Shown one piece after another: positions 36,022 through 45,249 of a stretch of 64,000 bases of DNA. The position numbers and the translations under genes were made by a program. Positions within the stretch are counted from its first letter, which is position 1, and every line of letters begins with the position of its first letter. The DNA comes from Clostridia bacterium. Its GTDB lineage: Bacteria; Bacillota; Clostridia; Oscillospirales; Acutalibacteraceae. The stretch lies in assembly GCA_900770165.1 (NCBI GenBank), contig CAAGJJ010000055.1, positions 1-64,000 on the forward strand, in the 5' to 3' direction. The notes beneath the pieces are model-generated. The model was not told the DNA's origin. It searched no databases and worked only from the letters and a program-made list of their open reading frames with translations.

Positions 36022-36981
36022 TTATTTTTTCTTATTGGGTTTATGTTTTGCATGTTTGTCCTTATAGTCTCTCCACATAACCCATAGTGGACTTGCAATA
36101 CAAATACTTGAATAGCAACCCGATATAATTCCTATAACCATTGGAAGAGCAAATGAAACAACAGATGACAATTTAAATATTAATGCTACAACAAGAACAG
36201 TAACTATTGCAATTAATGTACTAATAGATGTATTTAAAGTTCTTCCAAAGGTCTGATTTATGCTATGATTTACTAATTCTTTTAAAGGTACTTTTTTACC
36301 CATTAGGTTCTGATTTTCACGTATTCTGTCGTATATTACTATTGTATCGTTTAAAGAATAACCAAGGATCATAAGTACAACTGCTATGAAACTATCATCA
36401 AGAGGCATTCTAAATATGATAAATGTGAAATAGACCATTATAACATCATGAAGTAAAGCAACTAGAGCCATTACACCAGCAGAGAAACCACTAATCTTTC
36501 TAAATCTAAGTGCAACGTACATTACCATAAGTAAAGATGCAATTCCTATTGCGGCCATGCACTTTAGAAAGAATGTTTTACCCATAGAGGGATCAACAGA
36601 TGATACTTCAAGTTGTTCGAATTTATTGTCAGGAAAATTATCAGATAAACTTGCGGTTAATCCTTTTTGTTGGTCTAAAGAAATTTCATTATTTCCAGCA
36701 AACTCAACTGATACAATATTTTTATCTTCATCTGAAGAAGTCATATCTTTGCTTATTTGAACGGAAACTATTTCATCGGTTGCCTTTTGTATTATATCTT
36801 TAAGCTGATTTTCATCAATGTTTCCTGTGTATGAATATTTAGCAATTGCTCCGCCAGTAAATTGAATATCAAGTTCAGTTCCAAAAATAACATTAAATAT
36901 GAGACCTATTAACATAATTCCAAGAGAAATGCTAAAATAAATCTTTTTATTTTCAACGAAATTTATGTTATATTTCTTCAT
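36022..36981 (-). CDS. secF: Protein translocase subunit SecF
   Basis: A 319-residue subunit with six membrane helices. A first helix (about 15-33) and a short external domain (about 35-130) precede five further helices. The RND-family segments GYSLNDTIVIYDRIREN and NQTFGRTLNTSISTLI are clear. With SecD it uses the proton or sodium gradient to help proteins finish crossing the membrane. The GGAGG for ATG 36981 lies inside the end of secD, and the two genes overlap by 14 bases; an ATG at 36996 would place the ribosome site inside the coding region. Confidence 0.96.
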   Translation of the reverse strand: MKKYNINFVENKKIYFSISLGIMLIGLIFNVIFGTELDIQFTGGAIAKYSYTGNIDENQLKDIIQKATDEIVSVQISKDMTSSDEDKNIVSVEFAGNNEISLDQQKGLTASLSDNFPDNKFEQLEVSSVDPSMGKTFFLKCMAAIGIASLLMVMYVALRFRKISGFSAGVMALVALLHDVIMVYFTFIIFRMPLDDSFIAVVLMILGYSLNDTIVIYDRIRENQNLMGKKVPLKELVNHSINQTFGRTLNTSISTLIAIVTVLVVALIFKLSSVVSFALPMVIGIISGCYSSICIASPLWVMWRDYKDKHAKHKPNKKK

Positions 36982-38386
36982 TTTTGTTACCTCCATATAG
37001 CCATTTTTTGCGGAAAATCTTAAATCCTGATATAGATCTAAGCATTAATCTGGAGGCTCCTATACCCATAATAAAGTTTGAAACAACACCAACTAGTAAA
37101 GTATAGCCAAAAGAATAAATAACTCCTGTAGTTGAAGGGCCAAATATTGTAGATAAAATATTTGAAGGGCCGAATACTCCCATAAGTATTATGGCAACTA
37201 TAATAACAGTTATGTTTCCATCGAATATAGCAGAAAAACTAGATTTAGATCCTTTATCTATTGCTCCGTCAATAGATTTTCCACTGTAAAGTTCTTCCTT
37301 TATTCTTTCTGCTGTTATAATATTTGCATCTACGCCCATTCCCATAGACAGTATAATTCCAGCTACACCAGGTAATGTCATTGTAAAGCTAGATATAAAT
37401 GGGAAGAATCCTGATATTGCTGCAAGGGAAAGACCAGTTTGTCCAATAAGCGCTATACTTGCAATAAATCCAGGTAATCTGTATCTAATAATAACGAATA
37501 AGCAAATAAGTATTAATGCAATAATTGCAGCTAGTCCCATTGCTGTAAGTGCGGCAGATCCTATTGTTGGGCTTATAGAACCGAAGTTAGTAGTTTCAAG
37601 GGCAAATGGTAATGCACCAGCGTTAATTTTTGTTGCAAGAGAAGAAGCTTCATCAGCAGTGAAATTTCCTGTTATAGACGCAACACCATCAGTAATGGCA
37701 GTATTAACAGTTGGATATGAAATCATTATGTCGTCCATCCAGATAGAAATTGTATTACCAACTAATCTTGAAGTTGCCTCGGCAAATTTTTCTTTTCCCT
37801 CATCGGTGAAGTTTAGTTGTACGGAATATTCTAATTGGTTTGTAGTTTGATTTTTAGAGGTCATTGCTTGTGCGCTTGCAATGTCTTTACCTTCAATAAG
37901 TATAGTTTCTTTAGTTACTCCAGCAGGGGTTTTATAAACTAAATTTCCATCTGAATCATATGAAGTTGAATCATATTCCTTACCTTCTCTAAAGGTTAAA
38001 GAAGCCGTAGCAGAGAGCTCATCAATTGCCTTTTCAGGGTTAAAATCTGTTTCATCTTCTTTCCATGGAAAGCGTACAATAATTTTATCGTTGCTGTAAT
38101 CTGCGTACAGTTCATAATCAGTTATATTGTTTTTTACTAAACGTGTTTCTATAATAGATTTTGCAGCGTCTAGTTGTTCATTTGTTGCGTCTATTTCGCC
38201 TGCAGGCTTAAATGTTGCTTCTACACCTCCTTTAATATCAATTCCCCATCTTATATCTTTTACACCTTTTATGTATGTCACTGGCATATCTCCGTATAAT
38301 CCATATATACCAAAGAAAGAGACACAGCTTAATGCAAAAATAAGCAGGGCAATAATAAAAAATACTGGTTTTCTTACCCTTTTCAT
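36968..38386 (-). CDS. secD: Protein translocase subunit SecD
   Basis: A 472-residue subunit. The first helix (about 8-27) is followed by DIRWGIDIKGGVEATF, the SecD signature, then a large external domain (about 50-275), and five helices with GVDANIITAERIKEEL. The length is close to other clostridial SecD proteins. In many Bacillus the two are fused; here they are separate and overlapping. SD GAGGG before ATG. A well-formed minus-strand promoter lies 76 bases upstream. Confidence 0.96.
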   Translation of the reverse strand: MKRVRKPVFFIIALLIFALSCVSFFGIYGLYGDMPVTYIKGVKDIRWGIDIKGGVEATFKPAGEIDATNEQLDAAKSIIETRLVKNNITDYELYADYSNDKIIVRFPWKEDETDFNPEKAIDELSATASLTFREGKEYDSTSYDSDGNLVYKTPAGVTKETILIEGKDIASAQAMTSKNQTTNQLEYSVQLNFTDEGKEKFAEATSRLVGNTISIWMDDIMISYPTVNTAITDGVASITGNFTADEASSLATKINAGALPFALETTNFGSISPTIGSAALTAMGLAAIIALILICLFVIIRYRLPGFIASIALIGQTGLSLAAISGFFPFISSFTMTLPGVAGIILSMGMGVDANIITAERIKEELYSGKSIDGAIDKGSKSSFSAIFDGNITVIIVAIILMGVFGPSNILSTIFGPSTTGVIYSFGYTLLVGVVSNFIMGIGASRLMLRSISGFKIFRKKWLYGGNKNEEI

Positions 38387-38461
38387 GTGTTTGTACCCTC
38401 CAATACAGTATTATTTTTTAAATTATAAATTTTTATTGTAATGTTACACTTAACTTCAATA

Positions 38462-38490
38462 ATTATATGATTTTTACACGAAAAAGTCAA
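38462..38490 (-). promoter_or_regulatory. Sigma-A promoter of secDF
   Basis: On the minus strand, TTGACT (38490-38485), a 17-base spacer and a perfect TATAAT (38467-38462). Confidence 0.75.
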
Positions 38491-38537
38491 TTGATTACGG
38501 TATAAATTGGTTTAGAAAAATAGACGTATTATATAAG

Positions 38538-38567
38538 TTGACAATATGTATTCAAGAGTGTTAAAAT
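38538..38567 (+). promoter_or_regulatory. Predicted promoter of the yicC-to-thiN run
   Basis: A perfect TTGACA (38538-38543), an 18-base spacer and TAAAAT (38562-38567), 68 bases before the yicC start codon. Confidence 0.6.
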
Positions 38568-38634
38568 TACAAAAAAGCTTTTACATTGAACATTATTATA
38601 GCTTGAGATTTTACAGTGAAATTGAGTTGGTATT

Positions 38635-39513
38635 ATGATAAGAAGTATGACAGGATTTGGCCGTTATGAGGAAGTAATTGATGGTAGGAATATTTTAGTA
38701 GAGATAAGATCTGTTAATCACCGATATTCTGAAATTTCAACAAAAATATCTAGGGGTTATGGTTTTATAGAGGATAAGTTGAAAAAGTTTGTAAGTAAGA
38801 AAATTTCTAGAGGTAAAATTGATATTACTATTAACATACAAACTCTTGAAACTGAAAATGTTGAGGTTATAATAAATTATCCGTTGGCATTAGGATATAT
38901 TGAGGCACTTAATGAACTTAAAGAAAAATATGATCTTAAAGGTGATATATCGGTAAGTTTATTATCTAGATACCAAGATATACTTACTATAAAAAGTTCT
39001 AATGTAGATGAAAATAAAATTATAGAAGATGTTTTATTTGTTGCTAAGAAGGCTTTAGATAAACTAATACTAATGCGTGAAAAAGAAGGTATGAGTTTAC
39101 AAGAAGATATCAAATTAAAATCACATAATATAAGGAGTGCATTGAAACTAATTGAGGAAAAGGTACCTTCAGTAATATCTAATTATGAAAAAAGACTTAA
39201 AACAAAAATTTCCGAATTAATATCTGATTATAATATTGACGAACAAAGAGTTTTGACAGAAGTTGCAATTTTTGCAGATAAAACTGCAATTGATGAAGAA
39301 ATAGTTAGATTAAAAAGTCATTTAGATCAATTTAGTATAATGCTTGAATCTGATAGTGCAGTTGGAAGAAAAATGGATTTCTTAGTTCAAGAAATGAATA
39401 GAGAAGCTAATACTATAGGATCTAAATCTGCAGATTCAGAAATATTGCATATAGTTGTAGATATAAAAGCAGATATTGAAAAAATACGTGAGCAAGTTCA
39501 GAACATAGAATAA
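38635..39513 (+). CDS. YicC/YloC-type endoribonuclease
   Basis: A 292-residue protein with the family N-terminus MIRSMTGFGRYE and C-terminal segments GRKMDFLVQEMNREANTIGSKS and ADIEKIREQVQNIE. YicC-family proteins are now known as metal-dependent endoribonucleases. It is first in the conserved order yloC-remA-gmk-rpoZ. Full length. It follows a promoter region shared with divergent secDF. Confidence 0.94.
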   Translation: MIRSMTGFGRYEEVIDGRNILVEIRSVNHRYSEISTKISRGYGFIEDKLKKFVSKKISRGKIDITINIQTLETENVEVIINYPLALGYIEALNELKEKYDLKGDISVSLLSRYQDILTIKSSNVDENKIIEDVLFVAKKALDKLILMREKEGMSLQEDIKLKSHNIRSALKLIEEKVPSVISNYEKRLKTKISELISDYNIDEQRVLTEVAIFADKTAIDEEIVRLKSHLDQFSIMLESDSAVGRKMDFLVQEMNREANTIGSKSADSEILHIVVDIKADIEKIREQVQNIE

Positions 39514-39542
39514 TATCTTAAATTTAGGGGGATATATAATTG

Positions 39543-39818
39543 ATGAAACTTATAAATATAGGTTTTGGAAATATGGTTTCTGCTAGCAGACTAGTAGCTG
39601 TAGTTAGCCCTGAGTCGGCACCTATTAAACGTATGATTCAGGAATCTAAAGATAAAGGGAATCTAATAGATGCTACATATGGCAGAAAAACAAGAGCTGT
39701 TATTGTAACTGATAGTGACCATATAATACTTTCTGCTATTCAACCAGAAACAGTAGGAAATCGTCTTAATGGAAAAGAAGATGGATCTGAAGAGGGGGAA
39801 ATAGAAGATAATGAGTGA
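39543..39818 (+). CDS. remA: RemA-like DNA-binding protein (DUF370)
   Basis: A 91-residue protein with the DUF370 motifs INIGFGNMVSASRLVAVVSPESAPIKR and IDATYGRKTRAVIVTDSDH. In Bacillus RemA is a ring-forming regulator of matrix and osmoprotection genes. The ATG at 39543 has AGGGGGAT upstream; a TTG three bases earlier is an alternative. The C-terminal tail is acidic. It overlaps gmk by 8 bases, a conserved neighbour pair. Targets here are unknown. Confidence 0.93.
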   Translation: MKLINIGFGNMVSASRLVAVVSPESAPIKRMIQESKDKGNLIDATYGRKTRAVIVTDSDHIILSAIQPETVGNRLNGKEDGSEEGEIEDNE

Positions 39819-40422
39819 TAAGGGATTGTTAGTTGTTCTCTCAGGCCCATCTGGTGCAGGTAAAGATACAGTTTTAAATAATTTGCTTGCTAAAAATAAA
39901 AATATTAGAATATCTACTTCTGCAACTACAAGATCTCCCAGAGAAGGCGAAGTAGATGGAGAGGATTATTATTTTATATCTAATGAAGAATTTGTTCAGT
40001 TAATATCTAAAGATGGCATGCTAGAGTATGCTGAATATTGTGGTAATTATTACGGTACACCATACGATCAAGTTGAATCTTGGCTATGCAAAGGCAGAGA
40101 TGTTGTGCTTGAAATTGAAGTTAAAGGAGGCGCACAGGTTATGAAAAGATGCCCTGATGCGGTAAGTATATTTATTATTCCTCCTTCATTAAAAGAATTA
40201 GAGATGAGACTTAAAAATAGAGCTACTGAACCAGATAAGATTATAGAAAAACGTTTAAACATTGCTAGAGAAGAGATTAATGCAGCTAAAGATTATAATT
40301 ATATAGTAGTAAATGATACTGTAGAACAATGTGCAACTGATATATGTAATATAATAGTAAGTGAGAAAATGAAATCTTATAGAAAAATTAATATTATAGA
40401 AGAGGTGCTGAAGGATGCATAG
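39811..40422 (+). CDS. gmk: Guanylate kinase
   Basis: A 203-residue enzyme making GDP from GMP and ATP. The P-loop is GPSGAGKDT, and TTRSPREGEVDGEDYYF binds GMP. The P-loop has Asp in a place where Gly or Ser is more common, which is tolerated in the family. Overlaps with remA (8 bases) and rpoZ (8 bases) indicate coupled translation. Confidence 0.97.
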   Translation: MSDKGLLVVLSGPSGAGKDTVLNNLLAKNKNIRISTSATTRSPREGEVDGEDYYFISNEEFVQLISKDGMLEYAEYCGNYYGTPYDQVESWLCKGRDVVLEIEVKGGAQVMKRCPDAVSIFIIPPSLKELEMRLKNRATEPDKIIEKRLNIAREEINAAKDYNYIVVNDTVEQCATDICNIIVSEKMKSYRKINIIEEVLKDA

Positions 40423-40618
40423 ACCATCAATTGACGACATGATTTCAGGAAAAAAGAGCAGATATTCACTTGTAATTGCTGTAGCTAAAAGAGCAAGACA
40501 AATAGTTAGTAAGGCAGAAGAAACAGGAGAAATATTGGTTGAAAAACCTGTTAATCTTGCAATTAAAGATTTTAAAGAACATAAGTATTCAATTTTAGAG
40601 CCAGAAGTAAACGATTAG
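40415..40618 (+). CDS. rpoZ: DNA-directed RNA polymerase omega subunit
   Basis: A 67-residue omega subunit with MHRPSIDDMISGKKSRYSLVIAVAKRARQI, the conserved core that clamps the beta' subunit. It overlaps gmk by 8 bases with AGAGGTG upstream. Only 11 bases separate it from priA; the coaBC gene that commonly sits here in other Firmicutes is missing. Confidence 0.96.
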   Translation: MHRPSIDDMISGKKSRYSLVIAVAKRARQIVSKAEETGEILVEKPVNLAIKDFKEHKYSILEPEVND

Positions 40619-40629
40619 GATTAAGAAAT

Positions 40630-43089
40630 ATGCTAAAAATAGCAAAAGTAGCTGTAGAGGGCACATTATATCACTTTGATATGGAATTTGATTATATAAT
40701 TCCGGAAAATATTGATACAAATAATTTAGTAGGGTCAAGAGTTTTAGTTCCATTTGGACTTGGAAATAAAAAAAAACATGGAGTAGTTTTTGAAGTTGTT
40801 TCGGGAAAGTTGGATGAGAAAATAAAACCAATTTATGCGGTGCTGGATAAGGCACCGCTTCTTAGCGTTGAAATGATTTCTCTAGCACGCTGGATGAAAA
40901 AAAGGTATTATTGTACTTTATTTGATGCCGTTAAAACAATGCTTCCTTCGGGAATAAATAGAAAGTTGGTTAATTATTATAAGCTTTCTGATAATATAAA
41001 TTTTTTAGAAAAGTTTGACTTAAATGACATTGAAATTAATATAATTGAGATTTTAAAAAAGAAGGATAAATTCATAAGTTATAAAAAATTACAATTGGAA
41101 ACATCAGTTGATAATTTAGATAAAATACTTTTAAGGCTAAAAAAATTAGGAATTATTTTACAAAAAGAAGATTCTATAAACAAAGTATCTGATGCTTCGA
41201 TTAAAATGGTTGCAGTTACAGATATAGGAAAAGTAGAAAATCTTAATTTAAAGCTAACTCAAAAGCAAAAAAAAGTATATGATGCAATTAAAGCATGTTC
41301 TGAAATTTCTGTTAAAGAGATTTGCTATTATACCGGAGTGACTACATCTGTAGTAGATTCATTAGTAAAAAAGGGTATAGTTTATTATTTTGAAAATCAG
41401 GTATATAGAAACCCATATAAAAATATAGAAAAGCTTTATAATAAAGAAGATATTTTGTTATCTGATGAGCAAAAGACTTCTTTTAATAATCTTTATAAAG
41501 AATATACATCCGGCAAAGCGTCAGTTTCTTTATTGTATGGTGTTACAGGAAGTGGAAAAACAGCAGTCTTTATGAAATTAATTGAAGCTGTAAGAAAAGA
41601 CAAAAAGGGTATAATTGTTATGGTTCCTGAAATTGCTCTTACATCTTCATTAATAAGGCAGTTTCATCAAAGATTTGGAGAAAAGGTAGCTGTATTTCAC
41701 AGTGGCTTATCGGCTGGTGAAAGAGCTGATGAATGGAAACGTGTAAAGAATGGCGATGCAGATATTGCTATTGGTACAAGGTCAGCTGTGTTTGCGCCGT
41801 TTGAAAATCTTGGACTTATTATAATGGATGAGGAACAGGAATATACATATAAATCTGATTCTTCTCCTAGATTTCATGCAAGAGATATTGCGAAATTTAG
41901 ATGCAAACAAAATAATACTTTATTAGTGCTGGCATCGGCTACCCCATCGATTGAAAGTTATTATATGGCACTTAATGGTAGATATAGTCTTAATACAATT
42001 AGCAGGAGATATGGACAAGCAAATCTTCCAAAAGTTAAGATAGTAGATTTAAATGAAGAGATAAATAAAGGAAACAATAGTGCTTTTAGTGAAATTTTAA
42101 TTAAAGAACTTGTAGAAAATTTGCAGAACCATAAACAGTCCATAATTTTAATGAATAGAAGAGGCTACAATACATTTGCATCTTGTAGAGCTTGTAATGA
42201 GGTATTAACATGCCCCAATTGTAGCATATCACTTACATATCATTCTGCAAATGGTAGACTTATGTGTCACTATTGTGGCTATTCTGTAGAGTTTACTGAT
42301 GAATGTCCAAATTGTCATGAACACGAGATTCGTTATTTAGGATTTGGTACTCAAAAAATAGAAGAAGATTTACAAAAGGTTGTACCTGAAGCTAGAATAC
42401 TTAGGATGGATGCAGACACCACTATGGCTAAATTTTCTCATGATAGAAAATTTAGATTATTTTCAGAGGGAAAATATGATATAATGATAGGGACACAAAT
42501 GGTAGCTAAGGGATTAGATTTTGATAATGTAACACTAGTAGGTGTTTTATCTGCTGATCAATCTCTTTATAACAATGATTTTAGAAGCTATGAAAGAACT
42601 TTTTCTCTTTTAACTCAAGTGGTGGGTCGAGCTGGCAGAGGAAACTATGCCGGTAGGGCAATTATACAAACATATACACCTGAAAATTCGGTAATTAGTT
42701 TAGCGGCACAGCAGAATTATGATGAATTTTATAATAGTGAAATAAAGATGAGAAAAGCTATGCTTTATCCGCCTTTTGTAGACTTATGTGTTATTTGTTT
42801 TTCTGGTAAAAATCAGGAAAGAATATTAAGTGCAGCAAAAGATTTTTTTAATATGTTAAGAAAATTGGCTTCTAAAGATTACAGCGAACTGCCATTAAGA
42901 GTACTTGAACCCTCGCAGACTACTGTAATAAAGCTTAATAATAAATATAGGTATAAACTTATTATTAAGTTTAGGAATAGTAGAAGGTTTCAAGAACTTA
43001 TATCGAGGCTTCTAGTTTGGTTTGAAAAGGATAAAAAATATTCAGAAGTGTCTGTTTATGTTGATGTAAATCCAGATATGATAATATAA
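40630..43089 (+). CDS. priA: Primosomal protein N' (replication restart helicase PriA)
   Basis: An 819-residue helicase that reloads the replisome at stalled forks. An N-terminal fork-binding domain (to about 190) and winged helix come first. The motor has Walker A GVTGSGKTAVF and motif II MDEEQEYTYK, which carries Gln where most PriA have His (DEEHD). Eight zinc-binding cysteines follow in four CxxC pairs (CRAC, CPNC, CHYC, CPNC). Motifs V and VI (GTQMVAKGLDFDNVTLVG, QVVGRAGRGN) are intact. Full length, start ATG after a weak AGGAT ribosome site. Confidence 0.95.
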   Translation: MLKIAKVAVEGTLYHFDMEFDYIIPENIDTNNLVGSRVLVPFGLGNKKKHGVVFEVVSGKLDEKIKPIYAVLDKAPLLSVEMISLARWMKKRYYCTLFDAVKTMLPSGINRKLVNYYKLSDNINFLEKFDLNDIEINIIEILKKKDKFISYKKLQLETSVDNLDKILLRLKKLGIILQKEDSINKVSDASIKMVAVTDIGKVENLNLKLTQKQKKVYDAIKACSEISVKEICYYTGVTTSVVDSLVKKGIVYYFENQVYRNPYKNIEKLYNKEDILLSDEQKTSFNNLYKEYTSGKASVSLLYGVTGSGKTAVFMKLIEAVRKDKKGIIVMVPEIALTSSLIRQFHQRFGEKVAVFHSGLSAGERADEWKRVKNGDADIAIGTRSAVFAPFENLGLIIMDEEQEYTYKSDSSPRFHARDIAKFRCKQNNTLLVLASATPSIESYYMALNGRYSLNTISRRYGQANLPKVKIVDLNEEINKGNNSAFSEILIKELVENLQNHKQSIILMNRRGYNTFASCRACNEVLTCPNCSISLTYHSANGRLMCHYCGYSVEFTDECPNCHEHEIRYLGFGTQKIEEDLQKVVPEARILRMDADTTMAKFSHDRKFRLFSEGKYDIMIGTQMVAKGLDFDNVTLVGVLSADQSLYNNDFRSYERTFSLLTQVVGRAGRGNYAGRAIIQTYTPENSVISLAAQQNYDEFYNSEIKMRKAMLYPPFVDLCVICFSGKNQERILSAAKDFFNMLRKLASKDYSELPLRVLEPSQTTVIKLNNKYRYKLIIKFRNSRRFQELISRLLVWFEKDKKYSEVSVYVDVNPDMII

Positions 43090-43117
43090 TATAAAAAATA
43101 AAAAAGGAGAAAATTAA

Positions 43118-43585
43118 ATGGCAATTAGAAATATTGTAATAGAAGGAGACCCTATACTTAATAAGGTATGTAGGAAAGTCGAAAAGTTCGATGAAAAATT
43201 GTTTGTACTATTAAATGATATGAAAGAAACTTTAAAAAAAGCAGATGGTGTTGGGTTAGCAGCACCACAAGTCGGTATTTTACGTAGGGTTGTTATTGTA
43301 GATATTGGTGATGGGCTAATTGAATTAATTAACCCGGAAATTATAGAACAAAGTGGAGAACAAAGAGAAGTTGAGGGCTGCCTTTCTTGTCCACAAAAAT
43401 GGGGAATAACAATTAGACCTATGAAAGTGAAGGTTAAAGCATATAATAGATATGGCGAAGAGTTCATCGTTGAAGGTTCGGGCCTTAAAGCAAAAGCTTT
43501 TTGCCATGAAATAGATCACTTAAATGGAATACTATTTACAAGTAAGATTATAAAAACATTAGAAGAATCTGACTTGAAGAGATAA
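43118..43585 (+). CDS. def: Peptide deformylase
   Basis: A 155-residue metalloenzyme that removes the formyl group from new proteins. All three motifs are present: GVGLAAPQVG, EGCLSCP with the metal-binding Cys, and HEIDHLNG with the two His and the catalytic Glu. It is short (155 residues), as in other Clostridia. SD AAAGGAG. Next to fmt, which adds the formyl group to Met-tRNA. Confidence 0.97.
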   Translation: MAIRNIVIEGDPILNKVCRKVEKFDEKLFVLLNDMKETLKKADGVGLAAPQVGILRRVVIVDIGDGLIELINPEIIEQSGEQREVEGCLSCPQKWGITIRPMKVKVKAYNRYGEEFIVEGSGLKAKAFCHEIDHLNGILFTSKIIKTLEESDLKR

Positions 43586-43594
43586 GGTGATAAT

Positions 43595-44521
43595 ATGAAA
43601 GTACTTTTTATGGGAACTCCTGATTTTGCTATACCATGTCTTAAGTCACTTATAAAATCAGAACACGATGTTTGTGGAGTTTTTACTCAACCAGATAAAC
43701 CCAAAGGTAGGGGACATAAAGTATCTTCACCTCCTATAAAAGAATTAGCGGTACAAAATGAAATAGAGGTTTTTCAACCCAAAAGTTTAAAAGATGACGA
43801 GACCTTTTCTATAATAAAAAAATTAAATCCTGAAATAATAATAGTTGTGGCATATGGGAAAATATTACCGAAGAATATTATAGATTATCCTAAATATGGG
43901 TGCATAAATGTACATGCATCTTTATTGCCAAAATATAGAGGAGCAGCACCAATACAGTGGTGTGTTATAAACGGTGAAAAAAGAACAGGCGTTACTACTA
44001 TGTATATGGATGTTGGTCTAGATACAGGAGATATGCTTTTAAAATCAGAGACTGTTATTAGTGACGATGAAACTTCAGGAGAATTGCATGATAAATTGTC
44101 GTTAATTGGAGCAGAGTTGTTAATTGAAACTTTGGAAAAAATAAAAAATAATAATATTGAAAGAAAAAAACAAAATGATGCGGAATCTTCTTATTCACCT
44201 ATGATTAATAAGTCGCTTTGCAATATAGATTGGAATAAAAAAGCAGATGAAGTCCATAATCTTATAAGAGGTCTTAATCCTTGGCCAACAGCTTCGACGT
44301 TATTGAATGGTAAAGTCTTAAAGATACATAAAACAAAGGTATCTGATGTTAAAGGGACAAATCCAGGAAAGGTAGTAAGCATATCGCCTTTAATTGTATC
44401 GTGTGCAGATAATACAACTATTGAAGTACTTGAAGTTCAAATGGAGGGTAAAAAGAAAATGTGTGCCGATGAGTTTTTAAGAGGACATAAGATTAATATT
44501 AATGAAATGTTAGGAGATTAA
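43595..44521 (+). CDS. fmt: Methionyl-tRNA formyltransferase
   Basis: A 308-residue enzyme that formylates initiator Met-tRNA. The N-terminal formyltransferase fold has MGTPDFAIPCL and the catalytic segment NVHASLLPKYRGAAPIQW with Asn and His, and LDTGDML completes it. The C-terminal tRNA-binding domain follows (about 205-308). It lies nine bases after def, an almost universal pairing. Confidence 0.97.
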   Translation: MKVLFMGTPDFAIPCLKSLIKSEHDVCGVFTQPDKPKGRGHKVSSPPIKELAVQNEIEVFQPKSLKDDETFSIIKKLNPEIIIVVAYGKILPKNIIDYPKYGCINVHASLLPKYRGAAPIQWCVINGEKRTGVTTMYMDVGLDTGDMLLKSETVISDDETSGELHDKLSLIGAELLIETLEKIKNNNIERKKQNDAESSYSPMINKSLCNIDWNKKADEVHNLIRGLNPWPTASTLLNGKVLKIHKTKVSDVKGTNPGKVVSISPLIVSCADNTTIEVLEVQMEGKKKMCADEFLRGHKININEMLGD

Positions 44522-44525
44522 GAAT

Positions 44526-45224
44526 ATGGGATTTTATTATTTTTATGACTATTCATATTTTTTATTTATGTTTCCAGCTTTAATAATTTCACTTTATGCT
44601 CAATATAAAGTAAGCTCTACATTTAAGAAATATTCAAAGGTGAGAAATTTAAGGAATATAACAGGAGCAGAAGCTGCAAGAAGAGTACTTTTTAATAGTG
44701 GTATAAATGATGTAAAAATAGAACGTGTTTCAGGAAATTTAACAGATCATTTCGACCCAAGGACAAAAGTAATTAGATTATCTGATTCTGTATATAATAG
44801 TACATCTGTTTCGGCAGTTGGTGTAGCTGCACATGAAGCAGGGCACGCAGTTCAATATGAAGTTGGGTATGCTCCTATAAAAATAAGAGGTGCTTTAATA
44901 CCTGTTACTCAATTTGGTTCAACAGTATCAATTCCACTGCTAATTATAGGTTTATTATTTCCAGCATATGGTTGGTTAGTTACTGCTGGTATAATTTTAT
45001 TTAGTTTTTCTGTTTTATTTCAATTAGTAACATTACCTGTAGAGTTTAATGCAAGCAGAAGAGCCATTGAAATATTAGATAAAACGGGGTTACTGTATGA
45101 TGAGGAACTAAAAGGTGCAAGAAAAGTATTATCTGCAGCAGCGTTGACTTATCTTGCTGCAATGATTACAGCGGTATTAACATTATTAAGACTTATTTTT
45201 ATATTTGGAAGACGTAATGATTAA
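44526..45224 (+). CDS. YugP-like membrane zinc metallopeptidase
   Basis: A 232-residue protein with an N-terminal helix (about 9-25), the zinc motif AAHEAGHAVQYE (HEXXH), and three further membrane helices. ASRRAIEIL lies near the C-terminus and may supply the third metal contact region, as in the neutral zinc metallopeptidase_2 family. Substrate unknown. It starts four bases after fmt. This def-fmt-yugP-rsmB order is common in Clostridia. Confidence 0.9.
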   Translation: MGFYYFYDYSYFLFMFPALIISLYAQYKVSSTFKKYSKVRNLRNITGAEAARRVLFNSGINDVKIERVSGNLTDHFDPRTKVIRLSDSVYNSTSVSAVGVAAHEAGHAVQYEVGYAPIKIRGALIPVTQFGSTVSIPLLIIGLLFPAYGWLVTAGIILFSFSVLFQLVTLPVEFNASRRAIEILDKTGLLYDEELKGARKVLSAAALTYLAAMITAVLTLLRLIFIFGRRND

Positions 45225-45249
45225 ATTAGACTATTGTTAGGGGATTACG

